A stretch of 64,000 nucleotides of DNA from Poseidonocella sp. HB161398. Lineage in GTDB: Bacteria > Pseudomonadota > Alphaproteobacteria > Rhodobacterales > Rhodobacteraceae. The stretch's first letter is position 1; every line of letters begins with the position of its first letter. Of the stretch, positions 16,639-27,789 are shown piece by piece. The stretch is from contig NZ_VATA01000031.1 of the NCBI RefSeq assembly GCF_005870025.1, forward strand, positions 1 to 64,000, read 5' to 3'. The notes beneath the pieces were generated by a model. That model had not been told where the DNA came from and made no database searches. It saw nothing but the letters and a program-made list of their open reading frames with translations. The position numbers were made by a program, and so were the translations under genes.

Positions 16639-17073
16639 CTAGCTGATCCGGCGCAGCAGCTCCAGCAGCGTGGCGGCCTCTTCGGGCTCCAGCGGGGCCA
16701 GCGTGTCGGCGGTAATCTGCTTCATCGTCGGCAGCATCTCGGCCAGCAGCTTGCGCCCCTCGGGCGTGGTGCGCAGCATGTAGCGGCGCTTGTCGACCAG
16801 GTCGCGCTCGGTCTCGACGAGCCCGCGCGCCTGCAGCCGCGAGATCACCCCCTTGGTGGTCGCGGCATCCATCGCCACCAGCCGCCCCAGCGCGTTCTGC
16901 GAGATCGGCCCCGGTTCGGTGGCCAGCCGGTAGAGCGTCGAGAACTGCATCGAGGTCAGCCCGCCGGGATTGTGCTCGGAGAAGATGGTCATGTGGCGCT
17001 GGTACGCCTTGCGGAGCGCAAAGCCCACCTGCTCGTCAAGCTTGTACTCGGCATCTTCTTCCAGCGGCGCCAT
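16639..17073 (-). CDS. nicR: MarR-family regulator (NicR-like)
   Basis: The 144-aa protein has the MarR winged-helix layout: VGFALRKAYQRHMTIFSEHN, then TSMQFSTLYRLATEPGPISQ, the recognition helix around GRLVAMDAATTKGVISRLQA, and the wing VDKRRYMLRTTPEGRKLL. In P. putida the MarR protein NicR represses the nic genes and is released by 6-hydroxynicotinate. Here it is divergent from nicA. The ATG at 17073 (MAPLEEDAEYKLDEQVG) gives the family length; the longer open frame upstream is non-coding. Candidate sites lie upstream of nicA and nicE. Confidence 0.88.
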   Translation of the reverse strand: MAPLEEDAEYKLDEQVGFALRKAYQRHMTIFSEHNPGGLTSMQFSTLYRLATEPGPISQNALGRLVAMDAATTKGVISRLQARGLVETERDLVDKRRYMLRTTPEGRKLLAEMLPTMKQITADTLAPLEPEEAATLLELLRRIS

Positions 17074-17284
17074 GACCTGTCTTCCTTCTTCGGGGAACCG
17101 GCGATCCCAGTCTTGCCCGGGATTCGGAGCTCCGGGATGGCATCCTTTCGCCGCGGCCGACAACCGGAAAACGTTTCGCGGGGGTATTTGCCCAATCGCG
17201 TTGCAAATTGCACATTTCATCAGCACAATTTCGGTCCGGATGGCCCGGAATGCCGGTTTGGGCTGCCCTGGACGCCGAGAATGT

Positions 17285-17298
17285 TTGTATACATCCAA
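17285..17298. promoter_or_regulatory. Candidate MarR/NicR-type site upstream of nicA
   Basis: TTGTATACATCCAA, containing the palindrome TGTATACA, lies 43-56 bp upstream of the nicA start. It matches the site upstream of nicE at 12 of 14 positions. It is placed where a repressor would block the nicAB promoter. Confidence 0.5.
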
Positions 17299-17340
17299 AA
17301 TGCCGGGCAAGGGATCCGGACCGACCCGAAAGGAGCAGCC

Positions 17341-17835
17341 GTGTCCCCGCAATCCGTATCCTTCACGCTGAACGGCCGTCCGGTCACGGCCGAGACCGAC
17401 CGCCACCGGGTGTTTCTCGACCTTCTGCGCGGGGAGCTGGGGCTGAAGGGGCCGAAATACGGCTGCGGCATGGCGCAATGCGGCGCCTGCTCGATCCTGG
17501 TCGACGGCCGCCCGGCAAGGGCCTGCGTGCTGCGCGCCGCGCGGGTCGAGGGCGCCGATGTCGTCACGCTGGAGGGGCTGGCCGGTCCGGACGGGCTGCA
17601 CCCGGTGCAGCAGGCCTTCGTCGAGGCCCAGGCGGCGCAATGCGGCTACTGCCTGAACGGAATGGTGATCTCGGCCGTGGCGCTTCTGCGCGCCAATCCG
17701 CGCCCGAGCCGCGACGAGATCCGCCAGGGGATGCGCGACAACCTGTGCCGCTGCGGCACGCATCAGGAAATCATCGAGGCAGTGGAGCGCGCGGCAGAGC
17801 TGCTCGCCGCCGCCGGGGGAACCGCACATGTCTGA
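17341..17835 (+). CDS. nicA: Nicotinate hydroxylase small subunit, 2x[2Fe-2S] (NicA)
   Basis: The 164-aa protein is the iron-sulfur subunit that passes electrons from the NicB molybdenum centre during hydroxylation of nicotinate to 6-hydroxynicotinate. The plant-type ferredoxin cysteines are in KYGCGMAQCGACSILVDG with a further Cys in RACVLRAA. The second cluster is bound by QCGYCLNGM and NLCRCG. I chose the GTG at 17341 because AAAGGAG lies five bases upstream and the family N-terminus (VSFTLNGRPVTAETD) follows directly. It overlaps nicB by 8 nt. Confidence 0.94.
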   Translation: MSPQSVSFTLNGRPVTAETDRHRVFLDLLRGELGLKGPKYGCGMAQCGACSILVDGRPARACVLRAARVEGADVVTLEGLAGPDGLHPVQQAFVEAQAAQCGYCLNGMVISAVALLRANPRPSRDEIRQGMRDNLCRCGTHQEIIEAVERAAELLAAAGGTAHV

Positions 17836-20800
17836 AACCGGCCTGATCTCCGTCTTCGAGGACCGTCCCGAAGGCCGCTTCACCCATGTCCAGATCGACG
17901 GCGACGGGCTGGCGACGGCCTATAACGGCCATGTCGACCTGGGCACCGGCGTCGAGACCGCGCTGGCGCAGATCGTGGCCGAAGAGCTCGATCTGCCGCT
18001 GGCGCGCGTGGCGATGGTGCTGGGCGACACGGCCCGCACGCCGGACCAGGGGGCGACCATCGCCTCCGAGACGATCCAGATCGCCGCCGTGCCGCTGAGG
18101 AAGGCCGCCGCTCAGCTGCGCCACTATCTGGCGGGCGAGGGCGCGCGCCGGCTCAACGCGCCGATGGACGGGGTGGAGAGCCGCGACGGCGCGATCCTGT
18201 GGAAGGACACCGCGGTCACCTATGCCGCGCTGGCCGCGGGCAAGGACGTGGCGATGCGGCTCGACGACGAGATGCCGGTCAAGGATCCCTCCGCCTACCG
18301 CATCGTCGGCACGCCCGCGGGCCGGGTCGACCTGCCCGCCAAGGTGCAGGCGGATTTCTCCTACATCCAGGATCTCGTGGTCGCTGACATGGTCCATGGC
18401 CATGTGGTCCGTCCGCCCTATGCCGGGCGCGACAGCGGCGATTTCATCGGCCGCAGCCTGATCTCCCATGACGAGGCCGCCGTCTCGGGCCTGCCGGGCT
18501 TCATCGCCGTGGTGCGCGAGGGCGACTTCCTCGCCGTGGTCGCCGAGACCGCGCACCAAGCGCAGCGGATCGCCGAGGCGCTGCCCGTCAACTGGCGGAT
18601 GCCGCCGCCCGCGCCGGATCTGTCGGATCTGAAGCACGCGCTGAAGGCCGCGCCCTCGACGCCGCGCGCGCTCGACCGCTCGGGCGATTTCGACCGCGCC
18701 ATCGGCGAATGCGGCATCCGGCTCGACCGGACCTATGTCTGGCCCTACCACCTGCACGGCTCGATCGGGCCCTCCTGCGCGGTGGCCGACTGGAATGGCG
18801 GCAAGCCGATCGTCTGGAGCGGCACGCAGAACCCGCACATGCTGCGCGGCGACCTGGGGCTGCTGGCCGGGCTCGACCCGGAGGCGGTGGAGATCCGGCG
18901 GCTGCAGGCGGCCGGCTGCTACGGCCGCAACTGCGCCGACGATGTCTGCGGCGACGCGCTGATCCTGGCCCGCGCCATCGGCCGCCCCGTCCGGGTGCAG
19001 CTGACCCGCGCGCAGGAGACGCTGTGGGAACCCAAGGGCGCCGCGCAGCTGATGGAGGTCTCGGGCGGGATCGGCGGGGCAGGGGATCTGCATGCCTATG
19101 CGCTCGACACCTGGTACCCGTCGAACCGCGGCCCGAACCTGTCGCTCTTGCTGACGGGACGCATCTCGCCCGAGCCGCGGGACTCCGACATGGGCGACCG
19201 CACCACGGTGCCGCCCTACCGCGTGCCCAACAAGAAGATCACCGTCCACGACATGGCGCCGATGGTGCGCGCGGCCTGGATGCGCGGCGTCTCGGCCCTG
19301 CCGAACACCTTCGCGCATGAGAGCTTCATGGACGAGCTCGCGCATGAGGCGGGCGAGGATCCGGTCGCCTTCCGGCTGCGCCATCTCGACGATCCCCGCG
19401 CCGCCGACCTGGTGCGCCGCACTGCCGCCGAGGCGGGCTGGGAAGAGCGCACCGGCCCCCGCTTCCGCCGCGAGGGGCGGATGGCCTATGGCCAGGGCTT
19501 CGCCTACGCGACCTATGTCCACGGCACCTTCCCGGGCAAGGCGGCGGCCGCCGCGGCCTGGGTCTGCGATGTCACCGTCGACACGCTGACCGGCGAGGTC
19601 ACGCTGACCCGCGTCTTCGTCGGCCAGGACCAGGGGCTGGTCATCAACCCCGACGGGGTGCGCGCGCAGATCCACGGCAATGTCATGCAGACCGCCAGCC
19701 GGACGCTGCATGAAGAGGTCAGCTTCAATTCCCTCGCCCCGGCGCCGCAGAGCTGGGCGAATTACCCGATCCAGACCTTCGACAAGCTGCCCGAGATCCG
19801 CTCCATGCTGATCGAGCGCCCCGAGGAACCGGCGCTCGGCGTCGGCGAGAGCGCTGCCGTGCCAGCCGCCGCCGCCATCGCCAACGCGATCTTCGACGCG
19901 ACCGGCGTGCGGCTGCGCGAGGCGCCCTTCACCCCGGGCAAGGTCCGCGCCGCGCTGGCCGAAGCTGCGGGCACCCCCGCCGCGCTGGCCCCGCCGCCCG
20001 CCGCGCCCAAGGCGCGCAAGCGGTTCCTCGGCCTGGCCGGCGGCCTGGCGGGGATGCTGACGCTGGGCGCCGTCGGGATCCCGATGGCCCGCTCGATCCC
20101 GCCGCAGCCCGCGCCCGCCGCCTCGACCTTCTCGGCGGAGACGATCGAGCGCGGCCGCCAGGTCTTCGCCGCGGGCGACTGCGCGGTCTGCCACACTGCC
20201 GAAGACGGCATCGCCAATGCCGGCGGGCGGGGGATGGAGACGCCCTTCGGCACGGTCTTCACCACGAACCTGACGCCCGATCCCGAAACCGGGCTGGGGC
20301 TCTGGTCCTTCGCCGCCTTCGACCGGGCGATGCGCAAGGGCATCTCGCGCGACGGCCACAACCTCTATCCGGCCTTCCCCTATACCTCCTTCGCCAAGAT
20401 CGACGGCGCGGACATGCAGGCGCTCTACGCCTATCTGCAGACGCTGGAGCCGGTGAAAGCCGAGACGCCCGCCGCGCAGATGGTCGCCCCGGTCAACCTG
20501 CGCCCGGTCAATGCGGTCTGGAACACGCTTTTCCACGATGCCTCCGGCTTCACCGCCGATCCGGCGCAGAGCGCGGAATGGAACCGCGGCAAGTACCTGG
20601 TGGAGGCCGCCGGCCACTGCTCGGCCTGCCACAGCCCGCGCAACCTGATGGGCGCGGAAGCGACCGGTGCCAAGGCGCTGTCGGGCGCGGTGATCGACGG
20701 CTGGTACGCCCCGGCGCTGGCCGGGACGGCGACGGCGACGCGCGGCTGGGACGCGGATGCCTTCTTCGCCTATCTGCGCGAGGGCCATGCGCCCGGCATC

Positions 20801-21253
20801 GCCAGCGCCTCGGGGCCGATGGGCGAGGTGGTCGACAGCCTGACCGCGCTGCCCGATGCGGATATCCGCGCGATGTCGGTCTACCTGGCCGGGCTCGCCG
20901 CGCCCGGCACCGCCCCGGCGCCGGTTCCGGCCGAGGCCGCGCTGCTGCCCGATGCCAGTTCGCGGCTTTTCCGCGCCGCCTGTTCCAGCTGCCACGAGCC
21001 CGGGCTCGCCGACACGCTGACTGCCGCGCAGGTGCCGCTGGGCCGGTCCGCGGCGATCCGCGCGCCCTCGGCGGAGGGGCTGAAATCGGTGATCCGCGAC
21101 GGGATCGAGGCGCCGCTTTCGCTGCCGCTGCGCGACATGCCGGGCTTCGGGGCCGAGCTGTCCGAGGCGCAGATCGACGAGCTGGCGGGCTATCTGCGCG
21201 CCCGCTACGCCCCCGACCTGCCGTCCTGGAACGGCACGCCCGCCGCGCGCTGA
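17828..21253 (+). CDS. nicB: Nicotinate hydroxylase large subunit: molybdopterin plus tri-haem cytochrome c (NicB)
   Basis: The 1141-aa protein joins a xanthine-dehydrogenase-like molybdopterin region (residues about 1-720) to a C-terminal cytochrome c module. Three haem motifs are visible: CAVCH at 785, CSACH at 931 and CSSCH at 1052. A hydrophobic stretch, FLGLAGGLAGMLTLGAVGIP near residue 740, separates the halves and may anchor the haem module at the membrane. This is the P. putida NicB layout, where electrons go to the respiratory chain rather than to NAD. A molybdenum-cofactor block GVGESAAVPAAAAIANAI lies near residue 675. Confidence 0.94.
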   Translation: MSETGLISVFEDRPEGRFTHVQIDGDGLATAYNGHVDLGTGVETALAQIVAEELDLPLARVAMVLGDTARTPDQGATIASETIQIAAVPLRKAAAQLRHYLAGEGARRLNAPMDGVESRDGAILWKDTAVTYAALAAGKDVAMRLDDEMPVKDPSAYRIVGTPAGRVDLPAKVQADFSYIQDLVVADMVHGHVVRPPYAGRDSGDFIGRSLISHDEAAVSGLPGFIAVVREGDFLAVVAETAHQAQRIAEALPVNWRMPPPAPDLSDLKHALKAAPSTPRALDRSGDFDRAIGECGIRLDRTYVWPYHLHGSIGPSCAVADWNGGKPIVWSGTQNPHMLRGDLGLLAGLDPEAVEIRRLQAAGCYGRNCADDVCGDALILARAIGRPVRVQLTRAQETLWEPKGAAQLMEVSGGIGGAGDLHAYALDTWYPSNRGPNLSLLLTGRISPEPRDSDMGDRTTVPPYRVPNKKITVHDMAPMVRAAWMRGVSALPNTFAHESFMDELAHEAGEDPVAFRLRHLDDPRAADLVRRTAAEAGWEERTGPRFRREGRMAYGQGFAYATYVHGTFPGKAAAAAAWVCDVTVDTLTGEVTLTRVFVGQDQGLVINPDGVRAQIHGNVMQTASRTLHEEVSFNSLAPAPQSWANYPIQTFDKLPEIRSMLIERPEEPALGVGESAAVPAAAAIANAIFDATGVRLREAPFTPGKVRAALAEAAGTPAALAPPPAAPKARKRFLGLAGGLAGMLTLGAVGIPMARSIPPQPAPAASTFSAETIERGRQVFAAGDCAVCHTAEDGIANAGGRGMETPFGTVFTTNLTPDPETGLGLWSFAAFDRAMRKGISRDGHNLYPAFPYTSFAKIDGADMQALYAYLQTLEPVKAETPAAQMVAPVNLRPVNAVWNTLFHDASGFTADPAQSAEWNRGKYLVEAAGHCSACHSPRNLMGAEATGAKALSGAVIDGWYAPALAGTATATRGWDADAFFAYLREGHAPGIASASGPMGEVVDSLTALPDADIRAMSVYLAGLAAPGTAPAPVPAEAALLPDASSRLFRAACSSCHEPGLADTLTAAQVPLGRSAAIRAPSAEGLKSVIRDGIEAPLSLPLRDMPGFGAELSEAQIDELAGYLRARYAPDLPSWNGTPAAR

Positions 21254-21277
21254 TCCCCGGCCGCGAGTCGCCTTCCG

Positions 21278-21311
21278 CCCCCGGCCCCCTGTCGGCCGGG
21301 GGTTTGCGTTT
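21278..21311 (+). terminator. Rho-independent terminator after nicB
   Basis: Perfect 9-bp GC stem CCCCCGGCC/GGCCGGGGG with a 7-nt loop, followed by TTTGCGTTT, 24 nt after the nicB stop. It separates nicAB from the nicC transcription unit. Confidence 0.7.
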
Positions 21312-21333
21312 CTCCGGACTGTCCCGAAAAGTT

Positions 21334-21347
21334 GTTAGTGCAATAAC
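21334..21347. promoter_or_regulatory. Palindromic operator 1 upstream of nicC
   Basis: GTTAGTGCAATAAC differs by one base from the perfect palindrome GTTAGTGCACTAAC. A second one-mismatch copy lies 114 bp downstream. This is a MarR-type spacing and symmetry, but a different sequence from the nicA and nicE sites. Confidence 0.55.
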
Positions 21348-21432
21348 GAGTATTTCCCGCGCATTTCTGCCTTAAATTTGTGCAAACGGCAGAAATCCCC
21401 ATCGCAGATCCGCCTTTCGGGCAGGAAAATGA

Positions 21433-22638
<1,206 letters not shown>

Positions 22639-22644
22639 ACGGGT

Positions 22645-22678
22645 GCCGCGTCCGGCGGTTCAGCACGCCGGACGCGGC
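22645..22678 (+). other. Intercistronic hairpin, nicC to transporter gap
   Basis: Perfect 13-bp stem GCCGCGTCCGGCG/CGCCGGACGCGGC with an 8-nt loop, starting 7 nt after the nicC stop. No T-run follows, so transcription probably continues into the transporter genes. It may protect the nicC message or reduce transporter expression. Confidence 0.6.
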
Positions 22679-22706
22679 CCTGGCCAACACCGACAGGGAA
22701 ACGCGA

Positions 22707-22892
22707 ATGACCCGCAAGACAGCACTGGTGCTTCTCGCACTCATCATCCTGGCATGCTACGCCGTGCCCTACCTCTTCATCGGACAGATCGCCGCCTGGT
22801 ACGGAAGCTTCCTCTTCTGGTCGCTGGCCGGCATCGCCGTCATCATTCTCAATGCAGTGGCCATGGCCGGCTACGGAAAGGACGGCGAATGA
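22707..22892 (+). CDS. Small two-helix membrane protein paired with the symporter
   Basis: The 61-aa product has two hydrophobic helices, TALVLLALIILACYAVPYLF (residues 5-24) and a second centred on SLAGIAVIILNAVAMAG (39-55), and a charged end GKDGE. Its stop overlaps the symporter start (ATGA at 22889). Small membrane proteins of this type (DUF3311-like) commonly precede sodium:solute symporter genes and may be an accessory subunit. No catalytic motif is visible. Confidence 0.8.
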   Translation: MTRKTALVLLALIILACYAVPYLFIGQIAAWYGSFLFWSLAGIAVIILNAVAMAGYGKDGE

Positions 22893-24382
22893 CCGCCTCG
22901 CTCGTGATCTGGGGGATCGTGATCTACATCGTCATCTCCTGCGTCGTCGCCTATCTGTCGCGCGGCGGCTCGGACAAGGCGACCTCGTCGATGTCCGAGT
23001 ACTTCCTCGGCGGCCGCCACATGGGCGGCATGATCTCGGCGCTGTCCTATTCCGCCACCACCTATTCCGCCTTCATGATGGTCGGGCTCGCGGGCCTCAC
23101 CTACAAGGGCGGCGTCGGCGCGCTCGGCTTCGAGATCGTCTATTTCGCCGGGGTCTCGCTGGTCGCGATCTTCGGCCCGCGCTTCTGGGCGGCGGGCAAG
23201 CGCCACGGCTATGTCACCCCCTCCGAGATGCTCGGCCACCGCTACGGCTCGCGCTGGGTCGCGGTCGCGGCCGGGATCACCAGCCTGGTCTTCCTGATCC
23301 CCTATTCCGCCGTGCAGCTCTCGGGCGTGGGCTACCTGCTGTCGGGCATGACCGACGGGGCGATCTCCTTCTCGGCGGGCATCATCGTGGCGACCGTGCT
23401 GGCGATCTTCTTCTCCTATGTGGCGGGCATCCGCTCGGTGATGTGGACCGACAGCCTGCAGGCGCTGGTGATGATCGTCGCCTCCGTGCTGGTCGGCGTG
23501 CTCGTCGTGTCGGAACTCGGCGGCTTCACCGGCATGTTCGGCACCATCGCCGAGACCCGTCCGGAGATGCTGCAAGTGCCGGGACCGGGGCTGTTCAGCT
23601 TCACCACCTTCCTCGGCCTGACCATCCCGTGGTTCTTCTTCTCGATCTCGAACCCGCAGGTCAGCCAGCGGCTCTTCATGCCGGCCTCGCTCGGCGCGCT
23701 GAAGCGGATGCTGCTGATCTTCCTGTGCTTCGGGCTGGTCTACACGATCGTCTCGGTGACCTGGGGCTTCTCGGCGCTGGTCGCCTTCCCGGAACTCGAG
23801 CGCGCGGACCTGGCGACGGCGACGCTGCTGTCCTCGGACTACGTGCCGCCGCTTCTCGGCGTGATCGTGATGGTCGGAATCCTGGCGGCGGCGGTCTCCA
23901 CCATCGACTCGATCCTGCTGACGCTCAGCTCGATCTTCGCCCGCGACGTCTACGGCAACCTCGCCCAGTGCACCGATGACGCGCACCAGCTGAAGATCGG
24001 CAAGGTCGTGATCCCGGTGATCTCGGTGCTGGCGCTGGTCTTCGCGGCGATGGAGTTCTCGATGATCGCCATCCTGTCGGTCGCGGCCTCGGCCGGCCTG
24101 ATCGTCGCCGTCCCGGCCATCATCGGCGCCTTCTTCTGGAAGCGCGGCACCGCGGCGGGCGCCTTCGCCTCGATCGTCGGCGGCGTGGCCTTCGTGATCT
24201 GGATGTACCTCACCGGCAACAAGCTCTTCGGGCTGAATGCCGGCGTGCTCGGCCTGCCGGTCTCGACGGTGCTCTTCGTCGCGGTCAGCCTGGCCACCCG
24301 CCCGGCAAAGGCGGCAGTCACCGAGGGCTTCCTCGACGGCGAGGCGGAGCCCGCGGGCGCCGCCCCGGTTCCGGCCGAGTAA
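22889..24382 (+). CDS. Sodium:solute symporter family transporter, probably for nicotinate or 6-hydroxynicotinate
   Basis: The 497-aa protein has about 13 membrane segments. SSS-family features include SSMSEYFLGGRHMGGMISAL near the N-terminus, TYSAFMMVGLAGLTYKGG, GHRYGSRWVAVAAGITSL and AAVSTIDSILLTLSSIFARD (residues about 330-350). P. putida uses the MFS-type NicT for import, so an SSS carrier would be a substitution. The substrate is inferred from its place in the nicC transcription unit. A strong terminator follows. Confidence 0.85.
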   Translation: MTASLVIWGIVIYIVISCVVAYLSRGGSDKATSSMSEYFLGGRHMGGMISALSYSATTYSAFMMVGLAGLTYKGGVGALGFEIVYFAGVSLVAIFGPRFWAAGKRHGYVTPSEMLGHRYGSRWVAVAAGITSLVFLIPYSAVQLSGVGYLLSGMTDGAISFSAGIIVATVLAIFFSYVAGIRSVMWTDSLQALVMIVASVLVGVLVVSELGGFTGMFGTIAETRPEMLQVPGPGLFSFTTFLGLTIPWFFFSISNPQVSQRLFMPASLGALKRMLLIFLCFGLVYTIVSVTWGFSALVAFPELERADLATATLLSSDYVPPLLGVIVMVGILAAAVSTIDSILLTLSSIFARDVYGNLAQCTDDAHQLKIGKVVIPVISVLALVFAAMEFSMIAILSVAASAGLIVAVPAIIGAFFWKRGTAAGAFASIVGGVAFVIWMYLTGNKLFGLNAGVLGLPVSTVLFVAVSLATRPAKAAVTEGFLDGEAEPAGAAPVPAE

Positions 24383-24427
24383 TCCCCGGGGTCCTGGGCG
24401 CCGCTCCCGCGCCAGAGGGCCCGCAGG

Positions 24428-24460
24428 CGCCCCGCCATCAGCCGATGGCGGGGCGTCTTG
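24428..24460 (+). terminator. Terminator after the nicC-symporter unit
   Basis: Perfect 12-bp stem CGCCCCGCCATC/GATGGCGGGGCG with a 4-nt loop, followed by TCTTG. It lies 45 nt after the symporter stop and before the TRAP binding-protein gene. Confidence 0.7.
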
Positions 24461-24605
24461 CGTTCCGGACCCGCGGTCTGCCGCGACGTCAGCCGGGCCC
24501 CGCGCCCGCGGGCGGCGGCAGCGGCGGCGTGGGCCGTTGCCAAGCGCCGAGGATCGGGACAATGTCCCGCGCGGGAGGTTCGCGCTGCGGACTCCGTCAA
24601 CGTGA

Positions 24606-25733
<1,128 letters not shown>

Positions 25734-25757
25734 GCCGGAGGGCCCCCCTGAGACGCG

Positions 25758-25791
25758 AAAGGCCCGCTGGCGACAGCGGGCCTTTCCTTTT
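25758..25791. terminator. Bidirectional terminator between dctP and dctM
   Basis: Perfect 12-bp stem AAAGGCCCGCTG/CAGCGGGCCTTT with a 4-nt loop, followed by CCTTTT on the plus strand. The A-run on the left arm gives Ts on the minus strand. It sits in the 91-bp gap between convergent dctP and dctM and can serve both. Confidence 0.8.
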
Positions 25792-25824
25792 GGCGGCGGG
25801 GCGCGGGCGCGCGCCCTGCGGGGA

Positions 25825-27789
25825 TCACTCGGCGCCGAGGCCCTGGAGCGGCGGCAGGCCGAGCACATTGCCCGCGTCCCGCGGCGGCTGCGGCGCGGCC
25901 GGGACGGAGGGCGCCGCCGCAGGGGCATCGAGCCCCTGCAGCGGCGGCAGGCCGAGGAGGTTGCCGCTGTCGGCCGGGGCTGCGGCCGGGCCTGCGGGCC
26001 CGGGGGTTCCGAAGCCCTGGAGCGGCGCGAGGCCGAGGCTGTTGCCGCCGCCCGCGGGCGCGCCGCCCGGTGCCTGTCCCAGGGGCGCCTGGCCGAGGGG
26101 CGGCAGGCCGAGACCGCCGTCATTGCCCCCCGAGCTGCCGCCCCCGCCCATAGGCGGCAGCGCCAGCCCGCCGCCCTGGGGCGGGGCGACCTGGATCTGC
26201 GCGGGCGGCGGGGTCACCGGCTGCTTCTTGTAGTGGGTCACCAGGTAGGGGAAGGAGATCACCGCCAGGATCATCGCCACGTTGATGAAGATGAAGGGGA
26301 TCGCGCCCTTGTAGATGTCCGTCGTCCGGATCGCGGGCATCTTCCGCCCCGAGCGGTCGTCGTTCCACTCCTTCGCCGGGGCCACCGAGCGCAGGTAGAA
26401 GAGCGAGAAGCCGAAGGGCGGGGTCAGGAAGCTGGCCTGCAGGTTGATCCCGAGGATCACCCCGAACCACACCAGGTCGATCCCCAGCGCCGTCGCCACC
26501 GGCGCCAGGAGCGGCACCAGGATGAAGGCGATCTCGAAGAAGTCGAGGAAGCAGCCGAGGATGAAGACCACGACCGTCACGACCAAGAGGAAGCCGTATT
26601 CGCCGCCCGGCAGGCCGAGGAGCAGCTCCTCGAGCCAGACATTGCCGTTCACCCCGTAGAAGGTCAGGCCGAAGACCCGCGCGCCGATCAGGATGAACAT
26701 CACGAAGGCCGAGAGGGTCGTCGTCGCCTGGACCGAGGATTTCAGAATCGAGAAGCTCAGCCGCTTCTTCATCAGCGCCAGCAGCAGCGCGCCGACCGCG
26801 CCCATCGCGCCGCCCTCGGTGGGCGTGGCGATGCCCAGGAAGATCGTGCCGAGCACCAGGAAGATCAGCGCCAGCGGCGGGATCAGCACGATGATGACCT
26901 GCTCGGCCAGATGCGAGATGATCCCGAGCTTCATCGCCCGGTTGACCAGCGCGAAGACGAAGATCGCGCCGACGGCGAGGGCCGCGGCGGCGACGAACTG
27001 GTTGGCCTCCGACAGATGGGTGAAGAGCAGATGCGTGCCGAGCATGTAGATCGCGACGGCCGCGGCGATCGAGACGATCAGCGACATCACCCCGCCGCCG
27101 AGCTTGCGCTCGGAGGCCGGAAGGGCGGGAACCAGGGCGGGCCGGAAGATCGAGAGCAGGAAGATGTAGAGGCAGTAGGCGCCGACCAGGATCAGCGACG
27201 GCCAGAGCGCGCCGATATACATGTCGCCGACCGAAACGCCGAGCTGGTCGGCCATGACGATCAGGACCAGCGAGGGCGGCACGATCTGCGCCAGGGTGCC
27301 GGAGGCGACGATCGTGCCGGTGGCGACCGAGGGCGCGTAGTTGAAGCGCTGCATGATCGGCAGCGAGATCAGGCCCATGGCGATCACCGAAGCGGCGACG
27401 ACGCCGGTCGTGGCGGCAAGCAGCGCGCCCACCAGGATCACCGCATAGGCCAGCCCGCCGCGGACCGGGCCGAAGAGCTGGCCGATCGTGTCGAGCAGGT
27501 CCTCGGCCATGCCGGAGCGCTCGAGGATGAGTCCCATGAAGGTGAAGAACGGGATCGCCAGCAGCGTGTCGTTCGACATGATGCCGAAGACCCGTTCGGG
27601 CTGCGCGCCGAGCAGGGGCCAGAAGAGGTTGATCTGGTCGGGCGCGATCTCGGAGAGGCCGACGCCGACCACGAAGAAGAAGAGCCCGCCGGCCGCCAGC
27701 GTCAGCGCCACCGGATAGCCGATCAGGAGCATGCCCATCACCGTGATGAACATGATCGGGGCGAGGTTGTGGGCGATCAGCTCAAGCAT
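25825..27789 (-). CDS. dctM: TRAP transporter large permease (DctM) with a repetitive Pro/Gly/Leu-rich C-terminal tail
   Basis: Residues about 1-515 form a 12-segment DctM permease (PIMFITVMGMLLIGYPVALT; DTLLAIPFFTFMGLILERSG; PTEGGAMGAVGALLLALMKK). After the last membrane helix and the basic THYKKQP stop-transfer, an unusual tail of about 130 residues follows. It contains repeated GLxLPPLQG-type motifs: GGLALPPMG, GGLGLPPLG, SLGLAPLQGFG, LLGLPPLQGLD and VLGLPPLQGLG, separated by Ala/Pro/Gly linkers. DctM proteins normally end soon after the last helix at about 430-530 aa. The tail's role is unknown. It overlaps dctQ by 8 nt. Confidence 0.9.
   Translation of the reverse strand: MLELIAHNLAPIMFITVMGMLLIGYPVALTLAAGGLFFFVVGVGLSEIAPDQINLFWPLLGAQPERVFGIMSNDTLLAIPFFTFMGLILERSGMAEDLLDTIGQLFGPVRGGLAYAVILVGALLAATTGVVAASVIAMGLISLPIMQRFNYAPSVATGTIVASGTLAQIVPPSLVLIVMADQLGVSVGDMYIGALWPSLILVGAYCLYIFLLSIFRPALVPALPASERKLGGGVMSLIVSIAAAVAIYMLGTHLLFTHLSEANQFVAAAALAVGAIFVFALVNRAMKLGIISHLAEQVIIVLIPPLALIFLVLGTIFLGIATPTEGGAMGAVGALLLALMKKRLSFSILKSSVQATTTLSAFVMFILIGARVFGLTFYGVNGNVWLEELLLGLPGGEYGFLLVVTVVVFILGCFLDFFEIAFILVPLLAPVATALGIDLVWFGVILGINLQASFLTPPFGFSLFYLRSVAPAKEWNDDRSGRKMPAIRTTDIYKGAIPFIFINVAMILAVISFPYLVTHYKKQPVTPPPAQIQVAPPQGGGLALPPMGGGGSSGGNDGGLGLPPLGQAPLGQAPGGAPAGGGNSLGLAPLQGFGTPGPAGPAAAPADSGNLLGLPPLQGLDAPAAAPSVPAAPQPPRDAGNVLGLPPLQGLGAE

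Noticed and set aside
17771-20995. 1074-codon open frame antisense to nicB
   Set aside because: The protein is a low-complexity Arg/Gly/Asp mixture, while nicB on the other strand has molybdopterin and three haem motifs.
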